Origin: Schaalia dentiphila ATCC 17982
Lineage (GTDB): Bacteria > Actinomycetota > Actinomycetes > Actinomycetales > Actinomycetaceae
Length of the DNA stretch: 64,000 nucleotides
NCBI RefSeq assembly: GCF_000154225.1
Contig: NZ_DS264586.1
Location: 278,527 to 342,526 of the forward strand
Direction: 5' to 3'
A model generated the notes under the pieces. The model worked only from the letters and a program-made list of their open reading frames with translations. It was not told the origin of the DNA and ran no database searches. The translations under genes and the position numbers were made by a program. Positions 50,450 through 59,015 of the stretch are shown here, piece after piece (position 1 is the stretch's first letter; every line of letters starts with the position of its first letter).

Positions 50450-51382
50450 TCAGAACTTCAGACCGCCATCTTCGATGCCGCGGAAGAAGAACTTCTGGCT
50501 GAAAGCGAAGACCAGCACGACGGGGATCATCGCCACGACAGCGCCCGCCAGCACGAGCTGGTAGGTGACACCCTGGGGCGAGTTCTGGATGGCCGTCAGC
50601 GTCAGCATCAGCGTCTGCTTGTTTGGGTCGGGCAGCATGAGCAGCGGGAAGATGAAGTCGGACCAGGCCCCGATGAAGGAGGTCAGGCCGACGACGGTGA
50701 GCGTGCCGCGCACCTGGGGTAGGAAGATCGACCAGAAGCGGCGCAGCTCACCCGCGCCGTCGATCAGGGCCGCATCCTCGATCTCATCGGGGATACCCAT
50801 GAACGCGGCGCGCATCATGAGGATCTGGAACGGCCCGATCATGGCCACCATCCACACGCCGGGGAGCGTGTTGTACAGGTCCAGATTCACCATCATCTTG
50901 AACAGCGAGAGCATGATCGACTCGAAGGGGAAGATCATGGCGGACAGGACCACGAAGTACATGATGTTGCGGCCGGTCCACCCGCGCCTCGACAGCATGT
51001 AGCCGCCAATGCACGAAAGAACGACGTTGGAGGTCACCGTCAGCGCGGCGATGATAGCCGAGTTTCGGATAGACCCGAGGATATTCGTGCGTTCAAACAG
51101 GACGACGAACGAGTCGAGCGACCAGGTCTGCGGCAGGATCGTTGCCCCCTGACCAAAGACCGATTCGCCGGGCGCCTTAAAGGCGGCCATCAGGGGAAGG
51201 ACGAGCGGGCCGACCAGTACGATCGCGACAACGACGAGGAGAACATAGCGGGCGACAAGGGCACCGCCGCGCATCTGACGCGACGCAACGTTGCGGCTCT
51301 GGCGCTCGAGGCGGCGATCCTTGCGCCAGCTGGCGAAGCGCTCGCTCGCGCTTGCGGGTGCGGTCTGGGGTGCGGTGCTCAT
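50450..51382 (-). CDS. Sugar ABC transporter permease, MalG-like
   Basis: The 310-residue protein has an N-terminal basic cytoplasmic stretch and six hydrophobic segments. The permease signature appears as EIEDAALIDGAGELRRFWSIFLPQVRG, the EAA loop that docks on the ATPase. Its ATG overlaps the stop of the partner permease as ATGA. It ends the SBP-permease-permease operon. No ATPase gene lies in the operon, so a shared MsiK-type ATPase encoded elsewhere is expected. Confidence 0.92.
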   Translation of the reverse strand: MSTAPQTAPASASERFASWRKDRRLERQSRNVASRQMRGGALVARYVLLVVVAIVLVGPLVLPLMAAFKAPGESVFGQGATILPQTWSLDSFVVLFERTNILGSIRNSAIIAALTVTSNVVLSCIGGYMLSRRGWTGRNIMYFVVLSAMIFPFESIMLSLFKMMVNLDLYNTLPGVWMVAMIGPFQILMMRAAFMGIPDEIEDAALIDGAGELRRFWSIFLPQVRGTLTVVGLTSFIGAWSDFIFPLLMLPDPNKQTLMLTLTAIQNSPQGVTYQLVLAGAVVAMIPVVLVFAFSQKFFFRGIEDGGLKF

Positions 51383-52290
51383 GAGTCTTCAGCCTTCCTC
51401 TGCAGGCTCTGCGAAGCGATGATGAAGCCGAAGGTGATGAGGAACAGACACACCGACGCGGCGTCTCCCTGCCCCAGGGACCCGAAGGTCGGGTCAACGA
51501 TTCGGTCTCGGATGTACATCGTGAGTGTCTTTGTGGGCGAGGCGGCCCCACCCAGGAGGTAAACCTCGGTGAAGATCTTCAAGCAGCCGATTGTCGTCAG
51601 TGTGGCGACGAGGAACATCATCACCTTCACGCCAGGAACGGTAACGGTCAGGAAGCGACGGATCGGACCCGCACCGTCGAGTTCGGCGGCCTCGTACAGG
51701 GACTTGTCGACGTTTGCGAGGGCGGACAAGTACAGGATCATGTAGTAGGGCAGGCCCTGCCACAGGGTGATGATCATCGCGCAGAAGAGAATCAGCCACT
51801 GGTTGGACAGGAAGGGAATGGGATCGACACCCCACGAAGCCAGCATATTGTTGACCGGACCTCGCTGATCCAGGAGGTAACGCCAGGCCAGCGAGATGAC
51901 GACCAGAGAGGAAATGGCAGGCAGGTAATACAGGGCGCGGAAGAAACCAATCCCGGGCACGTGTGACTTGACGAGGAGGGCCAGCAACAGGGGCAGAAGC
52001 ACCATGAGCGGGACGACGCAGACCGCGTAGACGAGTGAGTTCGTCAGCGACTGCCAGAACTCCGGATCACCAAGGACGGAGTAGTAGTTCTTCAGGCCGA
52101 CGAAGGAGCCGACTTTACCCACCGGCTTGGTCTTCGTGAACGACACGTAGACGGTCGTGATGAAGGGGTAGATGTAGAAGGAGATGACCGCGAGGACCGG
52201 GAGGGTCACCCACAGCCAGGGAACCCAGCCCGGGCGGAATCGGGCGGCGCCATTGAGGGAGCGCGTCTGCGCACTCTTACGTATCGGCAT
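51379..52290 (-). CDS. Sugar ABC transporter permease, MalF-like
   Basis: The protein (303 residues from the ATG at 52290) has six hydrophobic segments and the EAA loop LYEAAELDGAGPIRRFLTVTVPGVK. AAAAAGGA lies upstream of this ATG; the more distal in-frame ATG at 52374 lies inside the post-SBP hairpin and is rejected. It forms a heterodimeric channel with the MalG-like permease. The transported sugar is likely an oligosaccharide released from host glycans, by context only. Confidence 0.92.
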   Translation of the reverse strand: MPIRKSAQTRSLNGAARFRPGWVPWLWVTLPVLAVISFYIYPFITTVYVSFTKTKPVGKVGSFVGLKNYYSVLGDPEFWQSLTNSLVYAVCVVPLMVLLPLLLALLVKSHVPGIGFFRALYYLPAISSLVVISLAWRYLLDQRGPVNNMLASWGVDPIPFLSNQWLILFCAMIITLWQGLPYYMILYLSALANVDKSLYEAAELDGAGPIRRFLTVTVPGVKVMMFLVATLTTIGCLKIFTEVYLLGGAASPTKTLTMYIRDRIVDPTFGSLGQGDAASVCLFLITFGFIIASQSLQRKAEDS

Positions 52291-52358
52291 ACCATAGTCC
52301 TTTTTCAGGGGTGCGCTGGGTCGTGAGCCGTCGGCCCGACGCTGGGCGAGGAATGCGT

Positions 52359-52387
52359 CGGGGGCCGAGGCCAAGCCTCGGCCCCCG
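52359..52387 (-). terminator. Intra-operon hairpin after the solute-binding protein gene
   Basis: CGGGGGCCGAGGC and GCCTCGGCCCCCG form a perfect 13-base stem with a CAA loop, directly beyond the stop codon. It probably raises binding-protein message relative to the permeases. Confidence 0.7.
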
Positions 52388-52396
52388 AGCGGTCAA

Positions 52397-53809
52397 TCAG
52401 TCTTCGAGAGCCTTGAGCTTCTCGTTCATCTGATCCTGAGCGGTCTTGAGGGCGGTCTTGGGATCGACCTCGCCGCGGATAGCCTTGTTGACGTTCTCGA
52501 TGAGGGCGTCCTTCACGGCGCCGGTCGCGTAGAAGACGTCGGTGTAGGCCTCGGCCTCCTTGGCAGCCTTAGCGGCTTCCTCGTAGGCGGCCTTGAAGAC
52601 CGGGTCGTCGGCGATCTCCGGCGGGTTGTTGACGAGCTTGTCGAGGGCCTCGGTGGCGGCCGGGAAGATGATGGCGCCGCCGTCGTGCGTCCAGGCGTAC
52701 TCGTTCTCAGCGTTGGTGATCCACTCGGCGAACTTCATGGCCAGGGGAGCGTTCTGCGTGGTGACGGAGACGCCGATGTACTGGCCTTCGAAGACGGGCT
52801 TGATGCCGGGGTTGGTCGGGAACGGGCCGACGCCGGTGTTCTGGTAGACCGTCTCGTTGTTGTTCTTGACGGACTTGAGGAACGAGGCATTGGGCGTACC
52901 GAAGGCGAGGTTGCCGTCGGTGTAGGCCTTGCCCGGGTCAGGCTCGCCGGTCAGGGAGTCCTTCGGGATGGCGCCAGAGGCGTAGAGCTCGGAGAGCTTG
53001 GTGACGTAGTTGATAGCGGCCTCGTTGTCGGCGAAGTCGAAGGCGGTCTTGTCAGCGTTCAGCAGGTTGACGCCCATGCCGTGCAGCTGAGCAACCATGT
53101 ACCACTCGGGCGAGCCGTAGAGGCCGTAATCACCCTGTCCGTCAGCTCCGACCTTCGCGGCAGCCTTGAACAGCTCATCCATGGTCTTGGGCGGCATGTT
53201 CTCGTCGAGACCAGCGCGCTTGAAGACCTCCTTGTTGTAGGTGGTGATGTAGGGGCCGAAGTACCAGGGCAGAGCCGTGTGGTGATCGTTGGCGCCCAGG
53301 GCGGTGGAGTCCCAAATGGACTTTACGAACTTGTCGCCGATGCCGGGGGCCTTGACGTCGTAGTCCATGAGGAGGTTGGACTTGGACAGGGCGAGGATGG
53401 TGGAGGAAGGAACGTTGATAACGTCCGCCATCTTGCAGTTCGAGGCCTGAGCGGTCACGGTCTGGTCGAACTCGGCGCCGCCGCCCTGGTCAGTCCAGTT
53501 GATCTTGACGCCGGGGTTGGCGTCCTCGAACTCCTTGATCTTGGCCTTGAAGAAGTCGCCGAAGTCGTTCTGCAGACCCTGGGTCTGGAACGTGATCTCG
53601 CCTTCGACCTTCGAGGTGTCGATCTTCGAGTTGTCAAGGTTGCCCTCGGGGATGTCACAGGCGACGTCGGGCTGAGGGATGGAACCGGCGGCGGCCGAAC
53701 CGCCGCGCGAGCTGTCGGAGCTGGAGCCACCAGGGTTGCAGGCGGCCAGGCCGAGGGTGCTGAACATGGCGAGGGCGACAACGCCTGCGGCCATCTTCTT
53801 CTTCAACAT
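52397..53809 (-). CDS. Sugar ABC transporter extracellular solute-binding lipoprotein
   Basis: The 470-residue protein begins with a lipoprotein signal peptide ending LGLAAC, followed by a Gly/Ser-rich linker and a family 1 solute-binding domain (EITFQTQGLQNDFGDFFKAKIKEFE, PWYFGPYITTYNKEVFKRAG, GKAYTDGNLAFG). GGAGG lies upstream of the ATG. The ligand is unknown; aromatic residues suggest an oligosaccharide. It is the first gene of the ABC operon. Upstream is an operator of the CTAACACG type and downstream an RNA hairpin. Confidence 0.93.
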   Translation of the reverse strand: MLKKKMAAGVVALAMFSTLGLAACNPGGSSSDSSRGGSAAAGSIPQPDVACDIPEGNLDNSKIDTSKVEGEITFQTQGLQNDFGDFFKAKIKEFEDANPGVKINWTDQGGGAEFDQTVTAQASNCKMADVINVPSSTILALSKSNLLMDYDVKAPGIGDKFVKSIWDSTALGANDHHTALPWYFGPYITTYNKEVFKRAGLDENMPPKTMDELFKAAAKVGADGQGDYGLYGSPEWYMVAQLHGMGVNLLNADKTAFDFADNEAAINYVTKLSELYASGAIPKDSLTGEPDPGKAYTDGNLAFGTPNASFLKSVKNNNETVYQNTGVGPFPTNPGIKPVFEGQYIGVSVTTQNAPLAMKFAEWITNAENEYAWTHDGGAIIFPAATEALDKLVNNPPEIADDPVFKAAYEEAAKAAKEAEAYTDVFYATGAVKDALIENVNKAIRGEVDPKTALKTAQDQMNEKLKALED

Positions 53810-53860
53810 GCGAAACCTCCATTGGTCCGTTTTTGTTGGTCGATCGATGGGATCGAGTCA

Positions 53861-53878
53861 CTAACTATCTCGTGTTAG
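53861..53878. promoter_or_regulatory. LacI-type operator upstream of the sugar ABC operon
   Basis: CTAACTATCTCGTGTTAG on the plus strand contains, on the minus strand, CTAACACGAGATAG. That matches the operator at 56853 in 12 of 14 positions. It lies about 50 bases before the lipoprotein start codon. Confidence 0.6.
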
Positions 53879-53943
53879 TTGATGTCTGAATCATAGCGTC
53901 CTGTGACGCTTCGCGCATCATTTGCCAACAACTTTGTGCATCG

Positions 53944-56799
53944 TTACCAAGCTGCAACATAACAGTTTGGGGCTTCATCACCCCCAACCTGGGCAATTAC
54001 GAATGTCAGGTCAGTGTCGCGCATATAACCGGCGAACTCGGGCCGAGAGTCAGGACCGCACGAACGTGTGCCAATCCCATCCTGGAAGGCGTCCAGCCAG
54101 AGGAAGGTACGCTCACTGTCAGGCAGGTCCTCCCAGTGCGAGGCCTCGGCCAGTTCACGCTCACTCCAAGGCGAGGCACTCCAGCCCAGGGACGACGTCG
54201 GCACGACGAGGACGTCACCCGCCTCTCCATGCAGACGGAGTGCTTCGAGGTCGAGGCGCTGCCCGCCTTCCTGAGGGCGCACACTCACATCCCAGAGCTC
54301 GCGGACGGGGGCGTGCCCATATCCGCGAGCGCCACTCACGCACATGTCGGAGTATCCGATAAGGGTGTCGCCGAGCCACGAGGCTTCCCACTGCGAACCG
54401 GGCATCTCGATGCGCACGCCGAGGCGCGGGACGCGCTCGGGCCAGGCCCCGTAGGGCGCGACACGGGCAGACACCGACAGGGCAGGGGTCTCCCCCAGCA
54501 GCACTGGCCGATATTCCCAGGTGAGGGTGACGCCAAACTGCGCGACAGGCGGGGCCCAGCGCTCGATGACGCGCTGGCAGGCGCCATCCTCCTCAATGGC
54601 GACGAGGCGTCGGCGCAGCAGGTGCAGGCGAGCCTGCTCCCATCGGGCTGCGTGCGAGGTTCCATGCTCGCCGCGGCCGACCCCAAGGGGGCCGAGGTCG
54701 TCCTCGTCAATCCCCCAGTAGTCGACCGGGCCGCGCCCACGGTCGTTGTCGGTGGGGGCCCTAAAGACGCTGAGGTCGACGCTCACGGGCATGGTGCCGA
54801 TCCGCGCGAGGCGCCCGCGCGCATCGAGCGCATAGGGGGCTGCCACATCATCGTCCGAGCGGACGACCGCGACGGGGGTGCCGAGGAGCGCGCGCAGTCG
54901 GGCCTCATCCGGGCCATGTCCGCGCGAGGACTCGACAGCCTTCGCGAGGGCCGGAGCGTCTGGGGCCATCGCCTGAACCCACGACCAGGTGCCGGCGTAG
55001 GGGCGCGAGAGGGCATCGATCAGGCCGTCGCACACGAAGCTGCCGTCGTGGACCTCTTCACCGAAGTCGCCGCCGTAGGACAGGGCTCGTCGCCCGTCGG
55101 GCAGGGTGCGCCAGAGGGCGTGGTCGCGCCATTCCCACACGAAGCCGCCGGCATGGCGGGGGTGGTCCATCTGCGCGGCGTAGGCGGCGGCATTTCCGGG
55201 GCCTGTTCCCATCGCGTGCAGGTATTCGCACATGATGTAGGGGGCGCGGCGGATGCGCTCGCGCGCGGCGTCGTCAACCCGCGCGGCGACGTGCGTGGGG
55301 ACGGCAACCTCGGCGTGGGGATCGCTCTCGTCGAGGACGGCGGCAACCTCCTCCAGGGTCGGGTACATACGCGAGTAGATATCCGTGTATTCGAGGGCAT
55401 GGTCACCCTCGTAGTGAACGATCGCCCGGGAACCCGTGCGCTCATGGACCCAGCGCGCGCAGGCGACCAGGTTCGCGCCGGTGCCGGACTCGTTGCCGAG
55501 GCTCCAGCTCATGATCGAGGGATGGTTCTTGTCGCGCTCGAACGCGCGGACCGTGCGATCCATGTAGGCATCAGCCCAGCGCGGGTCGTCGGAGGGATTA
55601 TCGATCCACTCCCCCACGCCCTCGAAACCATGCGTTTCAATGTCGCCTTCGAGCATGACCCACAGGCCGATCTCATCCGCCAGGTCGAGCACGCGGGGGT
55701 GGGGCGGGTAGTGGGAGGTACGGATCGCGTTGATTCCCATGGACTTCATGAGGGCGAGGTCCTCGCGCGCCCAGGCCTCGTCAAACACGCGTCCCTCGGC
55801 GGCGCGCACCTCGTGGCGGTTGACGCCGTTGAGGGTCAGGGGCTCACCGTTGGCCATGAGGACGCCGCCCTCGATGTACACGCGACGGAAGCCGATGCGC
55901 AGGCAGCGCTCACCCGCGTCGAGGCGTTCCGAGCCCTGGACGCTGACGCGCGCCTCGTAGAGGGCGGGGTCCTGCGCGCTCCACGGGCGCACGCTGCCCA
56001 CTTCGATGCGGCCGCTGCGGTAGCGGCCATCCTCGCCGCGTTCGAGCGAGCAGGCGAACGACCAGAGGCCATCGATGCTGAGATGCCCGGACAGATGCGC
56101 CTCCTGGGCACCGAGCACCCGGGCTTCGATGGTCACATAACCCACCCCGGCCTCATAGTCAGTGTCGACCCACAGGTCTTCGATCGCTCCGGGAGCGAGG
56201 CGACGCAGACTCACCGAGCGGAAGATGCCGGGCAGCCACCACTGATCCTGATCCTCGAGGTAGGAACCGGGGCTGAACTGGTGCACGCGCACGGTGATCG
56301 TATTGACGCCGGAGTGCACGGCCTCGGTCACGTCGAACTCGTGGGCGAGGCGCGAACCGCGGCCCATGCCGATCCACGTGCCGTTCACCCACACGGTGGC
56401 CTGACTTTCAACGCCGTCAAAACGCAGGCGAATGTGGCCGCCCTGCCAGTCGGCGGGGAGTTCGAAGGTGCGGCGGTAGTCGCCGACGGGGTTGTCGTCG
56501 GGCGGGAACGGCGGGTCGACCGGGAAGGGGAAGTCGACGTTGGTATAGGCGGGGTGGCCCCAGGCGCCCTCACCGCGCAGGACCCAGTGACTGGGCACGT
56601 CAATCGCGGACACGTCGCCGACGGGAGCGGGCTCATCCCAGGGCTGCTCGACGTTGACGAAGGGCGCGGGGTCGGTACTGTGATAGGCGAAGCTCCACAT
56701 GCCATCGAGGGTGAGAACCCCGCAGTCGTCAGCGAGGTGCGCGCGCGGAGGCACAAGCGCGCCCGCGCCGGGAGCATAGGAAGGTAGTATCGATATCAC
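53944..56799 (-). CDS. Glycoside hydrolase family 2 beta-galactosidase (LacZ-like), cytoplasmic
   Basis: The protein (about 951 residues from a GTG at 56799) has the GH2 order: sugar-binding domain (WQGGHIRLRFDGVESQATVWVNG), immunoglobulin-like domain, TIM barrel and beta-sandwich domain 5. The acid/base glutamate lies in SWSLGNESGTG and the nucleophile in YIMCEYLHAMGTGPGN. Other LacZ-like features are RTSHYPPHPRVLDLADEIG and TDNDRGRGPVDYWG. There is no signal peptide, so it acts on imported sugars. A much longer in-frame extension to 57534 runs across the lacI-type gene and is rejected. AAGG precedes the GTG. It is divergent from the LacI regulator. Confidence 0.92.
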   Translation of the reverse strand: MISILPSYAPGAGALVPPRAHLADDCGVLTLDGMWSFAYHSTDPAPFVNVEQPWDEPAPVGDVSAIDVPSHWVLRGEGAWGHPAYTNVDFPFPVDPPFPPDDNPVGDYRRTFELPADWQGGHIRLRFDGVESQATVWVNGTWIGMGRGSRLAHEFDVTEAVHSGVNTITVRVHQFSPGSYLEDQDQWWLPGIFRSVSLRRLAPGAIEDLWVDTDYEAGVGYVTIEARVLGAQEAHLSGHLSIDGLWSFACSLERGEDGRYRSGRIEVGSVRPWSAQDPALYEARVSVQGSERLDAGERCLRIGFRRVYIEGGVLMANGEPLTLNGVNRHEVRAAEGRVFDEAWAREDLALMKSMGINAIRTSHYPPHPRVLDLADEIGLWVMLEGDIETHGFEGVGEWIDNPSDDPRWADAYMDRTVRAFERDKNHPSIMSWSLGNESGTGANLVACARWVHERTGSRAIVHYEGDHALEYTDIYSRMYPTLEEVAAVLDESDPHAEVAVPTHVAARVDDAARERIRRAPYIMCEYLHAMGTGPGNAAAYAAQMDHPRHAGGFVWEWRDHALWRTLPDGRRALSYGGDFGEEVHDGSFVCDGLIDALSRPYAGTWSWVQAMAPDAPALAKAVESSRGHGPDEARLRALLGTPVAVVRSDDDVAAPYALDARGRLARIGTMPVSVDLSVFRAPTDNDRGRGPVDYWGIDEDDLGPLGVGRGEHGTSHAARWEQARLHLLRRRLVAIEEDGACQRVIERWAPPVAQFGVTLTWEYRPVLLGETPALSVSARVAPYGAWPERVPRLGVRIEMPGSQWEASWLGDTLIGYSDMCVSGARGYGHAPVRELWDVSVRPQEGGQRLDLEALRLHGEAGDVLVVPTSSLGWSASPWSERELAEASHWEDLPDSERTFLWLDAFQDGIGTRSCGPDSRPEFAGYMRDTDLTFVIAQVGGDEAPNCYVAAW

Positions 56800-56852
56800 G
56801 TCTATGTGCCTTTCGGATGTCGTCGTCGAAACTCCGATCGTCAGAGATAAGA

Positions 56853-56866
56853 CTAACACGTTATAG
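56853..56866. promoter_or_regulatory. LacI-type operator in the GH2-lacI divergent region
   Basis: CTAACACGTTATAG lies 54 bases before the GH2 start and 44 bases before the LacI-type gene. It shares CTAACACG with the other two operators, and could control both genes, including autoregulation. Confidence 0.62.
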
Positions 56867-56910
56867 TTCTTGTGTTTCAACGAAACACAACCGAGGATTG
56901 GGAGCCTAGC

Positions 56911-57996
56911 ATGGAGCGCGCAACCCGGGCCGATGTCGCCCGCGCGGCAGGCGTCGCACCGTCGACCGTCTCGCTCGTCCTCAACGGACGAGGCCGGGAC
57001 GTGAAGATCGCGCCCGCCACCATCGATCGCGTCAAGCAGGCCGCACGCAAACTCAACTACATCCCCAACGCAGCCGCTCGGTCGCTGCGCCGCGGCAAGT
57101 CCCACCTCATTGCTCTCCTCATGGCCGAGCTGCCGGACGACCCCTTCGTGCCCGTTGTCCACACGGTCCTCACGACCGCGATGATCGACATTCAGCGCCA
57201 CGGCTACCTGCTCCTCCCCCTCTTCCAGTCCGGCGACGGAGCATCGGACGCCGAGGTTATCCGCGGGGTCCTGGGTGACACCCAGCTGGCCGGCATCATC
57301 CGCGAGACCACGTCGGCTGAGGCCTTTACCTCGCGCCTGCTCGCCAACCTCGGCATCCCCGTCGTCGCCATGTCGATGATCGAGGCCAACCCGACCGGAT
57401 CGGAATCCTCCCTCATTCGCATCGACGAGGGTGCCGGCGTGCGCGACGTTCTCTCTGACTGCGCACTCGTGGATCCGTCGACCGGTACGGGCAGCGGGCG
57501 GGCGGTGTTCTTGGCTGGCCCGAACACGAATCACGCGCGCCAGAACCCGATCGCGCGGATGTTTGGCACGAGGTTCACGATGTACTCGCTGCCCGACTGG
57601 GAACCCACCACGGCCTACCAGGCCGCGCTGCGCCTCCTCGACGAAGACCCGTCAATCTCGCTCATCGCCCTGGCCGACGACTCGCAGGCCCCCGGCGTCT
57701 TCCAGGCTGCCGCAGACCTGGATCTGTCCGTGCCCGGCGACCTGTCGATCCTCGGCTTCGGCAACCAGGACCACCGCAGCGCCTCCGCTCTCGGCCTCAC
57801 GACGGTCGAGTGGCCCCTCAAGGACATGACCGAGGCCGCCGTCTCCTCGATCATCAACGTGATCGAGGGGCGCTCCCCCATGACCGACATTCACCCGCAG
57901 GCCTCCATCGACGAGGAGGCCCCGGACGGCACCCCGATCGCGACGATCCCGACGCGCCCGGTGTGGCGTTCATCGGTCGCCAGGCGCACACCGTGA
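56911..57996 (+). CDS. LacI-family transcriptional regulator
   Basis: The 361-residue protein has the LacI helix-turn-helix (about 5-25; ADVARAAGVAPSTVSLVLNG), hinge helix NAAARSLRRGKS, and a periplasmic-binding-protein-like effector domain (HLIALLMAELPDDPFVPVVH, PGDLSILGFGNQD, TTVEWPLKDM). The ATG at 56911 has GGGAG upstream. It is divergent from the GH2 gene. Three related CTAACACG operators in this region are its likely targets, with a galactoside or related sugar as inducer by inference. Confidence 0.92.
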   Translation: MERATRADVARAAGVAPSTVSLVLNGRGRDVKIAPATIDRVKQAARKLNYIPNAAARSLRRGKSHLIALLMAELPDDPFVPVVHTVLTTAMIDIQRHGYLLLPLFQSGDGASDAEVIRGVLGDTQLAGIIRETTSAEAFTSRLLANLGIPVVAMSMIEANPTGSESSLIRIDEGAGVRDVLSDCALVDPSTGTGSGRAVFLAGPNTNHARQNPIARMFGTRFTMYSLPDWEPTTAYQAALRLLDEDPSISLIALADDSQAPGVFQAAADLDLSVPGDLSILGFGNQDHRSASALGLTTVEWPLKDMTEAAVSSIINVIEGRSPMTDIHPQASIDEEAPDGTPIATIPTRPVWRSSVARRTP

Positions 57997-58004
57997 CAGC
58001 GCAG

Positions 58005-58042
58005 CGGGAGGGGCGGATACCCCATGGCATCCGCCCCTCCCG
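58005..58042. terminator. Terminator between lacI-type and DUF4862 genes
   Basis: CGGGAGGGGCGGAT and ATCCGCCCCTCCCG form a perfect 14-base stem with a 10-base loop between two convergent genes. It can serve the plus-strand lacI-type gene. Confidence 0.72.
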
Positions 58043-58107
58043 TCTATTGTTGCTTCGCGCCGAGCGCCTCCCGCACGATGCGGATGCCGCGCCCGGCGAC
58101 GATGCCG

Positions 58108-59010
58108 TTACTCGCCGATGCCGCAGGCCCGGTAGATGTTGGTCAGCATGGCCAGACGCTGCTCGAGGGACGCATCCTTGGGGACGCAGACCTTCGCGCC
58201 GAGGTAGTTGACTCCGCCCTCGACGGCGGCCCGTGCACAGCGAGCGATCTCGGCCTCGTCCATGAGCGAGGTCGGCTCGTCGGCCTGCGCGGGCAGGTGG
58301 CCGTCGATCCAGGAGTAGCCGTACTGGGTTTCCTCCGGGCCTGCGCCCGAGAAGATGATGCCGTCCAGGACGCCGCGCTTGCCAGCCTCGAGCACGTGCT
58401 CGTAGGCGGTGTCCGCACTGCGGCCCTCCACGGCGGAGCGGCCCCAGTTGAGGTGGATGCCGATGCCCGCCTCGGAGACGATGTCGATCTCGGATTCGAG
58501 GGAGAGGAAGCCCTTTTCGGGGTTCTGCTCGGGGATGTACTTGTCGCAGTGCTCAATGACGAGCGTGGCCCCGCACCAGTCCCAGGTGGCCACCTCGGCG
58601 AGCGAACGCTTGAAGGCGTCCGCCTGCGCCAGGCGCGTGGGCGCCGAGTGCAGCTGCACGCGGGCGACCAGCTGGCGTCCCGCTCGCTCACACAGGGCGG
58701 CGAGGTCATCGCGCAGCGCGCGGGTGAAGTCAAGAGCGGCGGCGCGTCCGGCCTCGTCGGGCGAGGCCAGGCCGAAGTTCTCGTTCTTCCACACGTTCTG
58801 CATGGTGCCGGGAATCGCGGTGATCGTGTTGAAGTCCCAGTGGGCGGCCAGGTGGCCAGCCAGCACGTCGCCCTGGGTGGCGAGCTGCCCCGGGTAGGGG
58901 ATCTCGACGCCACTCACCCACGGCTGATCCGCGAGGAGTCGGTAGTAGTCTGCCTCCAGCTCCGGTGCCGGATGCGACGCGTACGCGCCGATAACGAAAG
59001 GAAGTGTCAT
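58108..59010 (-). CDS. DUF4862 family protein, TIM-barrel (xylose-isomerase-like fold)
   Basis: The protein (300-303 residues) begins MTLPFVIGAYASHP, has a GVEIPYPG segment near residue 40, an ALVIEHCDKY-like TLVIEHCDKYIPEQNP segment with a candidate metal ligand, GIHLNWGRSAVEGR and GIIFSGAG. These fit DUF4862, whose fold resembles sugar isomerase/epimerase TIM barrels. No function is established for the family as far as I know; members tend to lie near sialic-acid genes. Two ATGs are possible: 59019 overlaps the transporter stop (ATGA) and 59010 has AAGGA at better spacing. The tight link to a NanT-like transporter points to a role in sialic-acid or derivative breakdown. Confidence 0.82.
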   Translation of the reverse strand: MTLPFVIGAYASHPAPELEADYYRLLADQPWVSGVEIPYPGQLATQGDVLAGHLAAHWDFNTITAIPGTMQNVWKNENFGLASPDEAGRAAALDFTRALRDDLAALCERAGRQLVARVQLHSAPTRLAQADAFKRSLAEVATWDWCGATLVIEHCDKYIPEQNPEKGFLSLESEIDIVSEAGIGIHLNWGRSAVEGRSADTAYEHVLEAGKRGVLDGIIFSGAGPEETQYGYSWIDGHLPAQADEPTSLMDEAEIARCARAAVEGGVNYLGAKVCVPKDASLEQRLAMLTNIYRACGIGE

Positions 59011-59015
59011 GGTGG

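Noticed and set aside
56800..57534. N-terminal extension of the GH2 gene across the LacI gene
   Set aside because: It would be antisense to the LacI-type gene. The GH2 N-terminal domain and a Shine-Dalgarno place the start at 56799.
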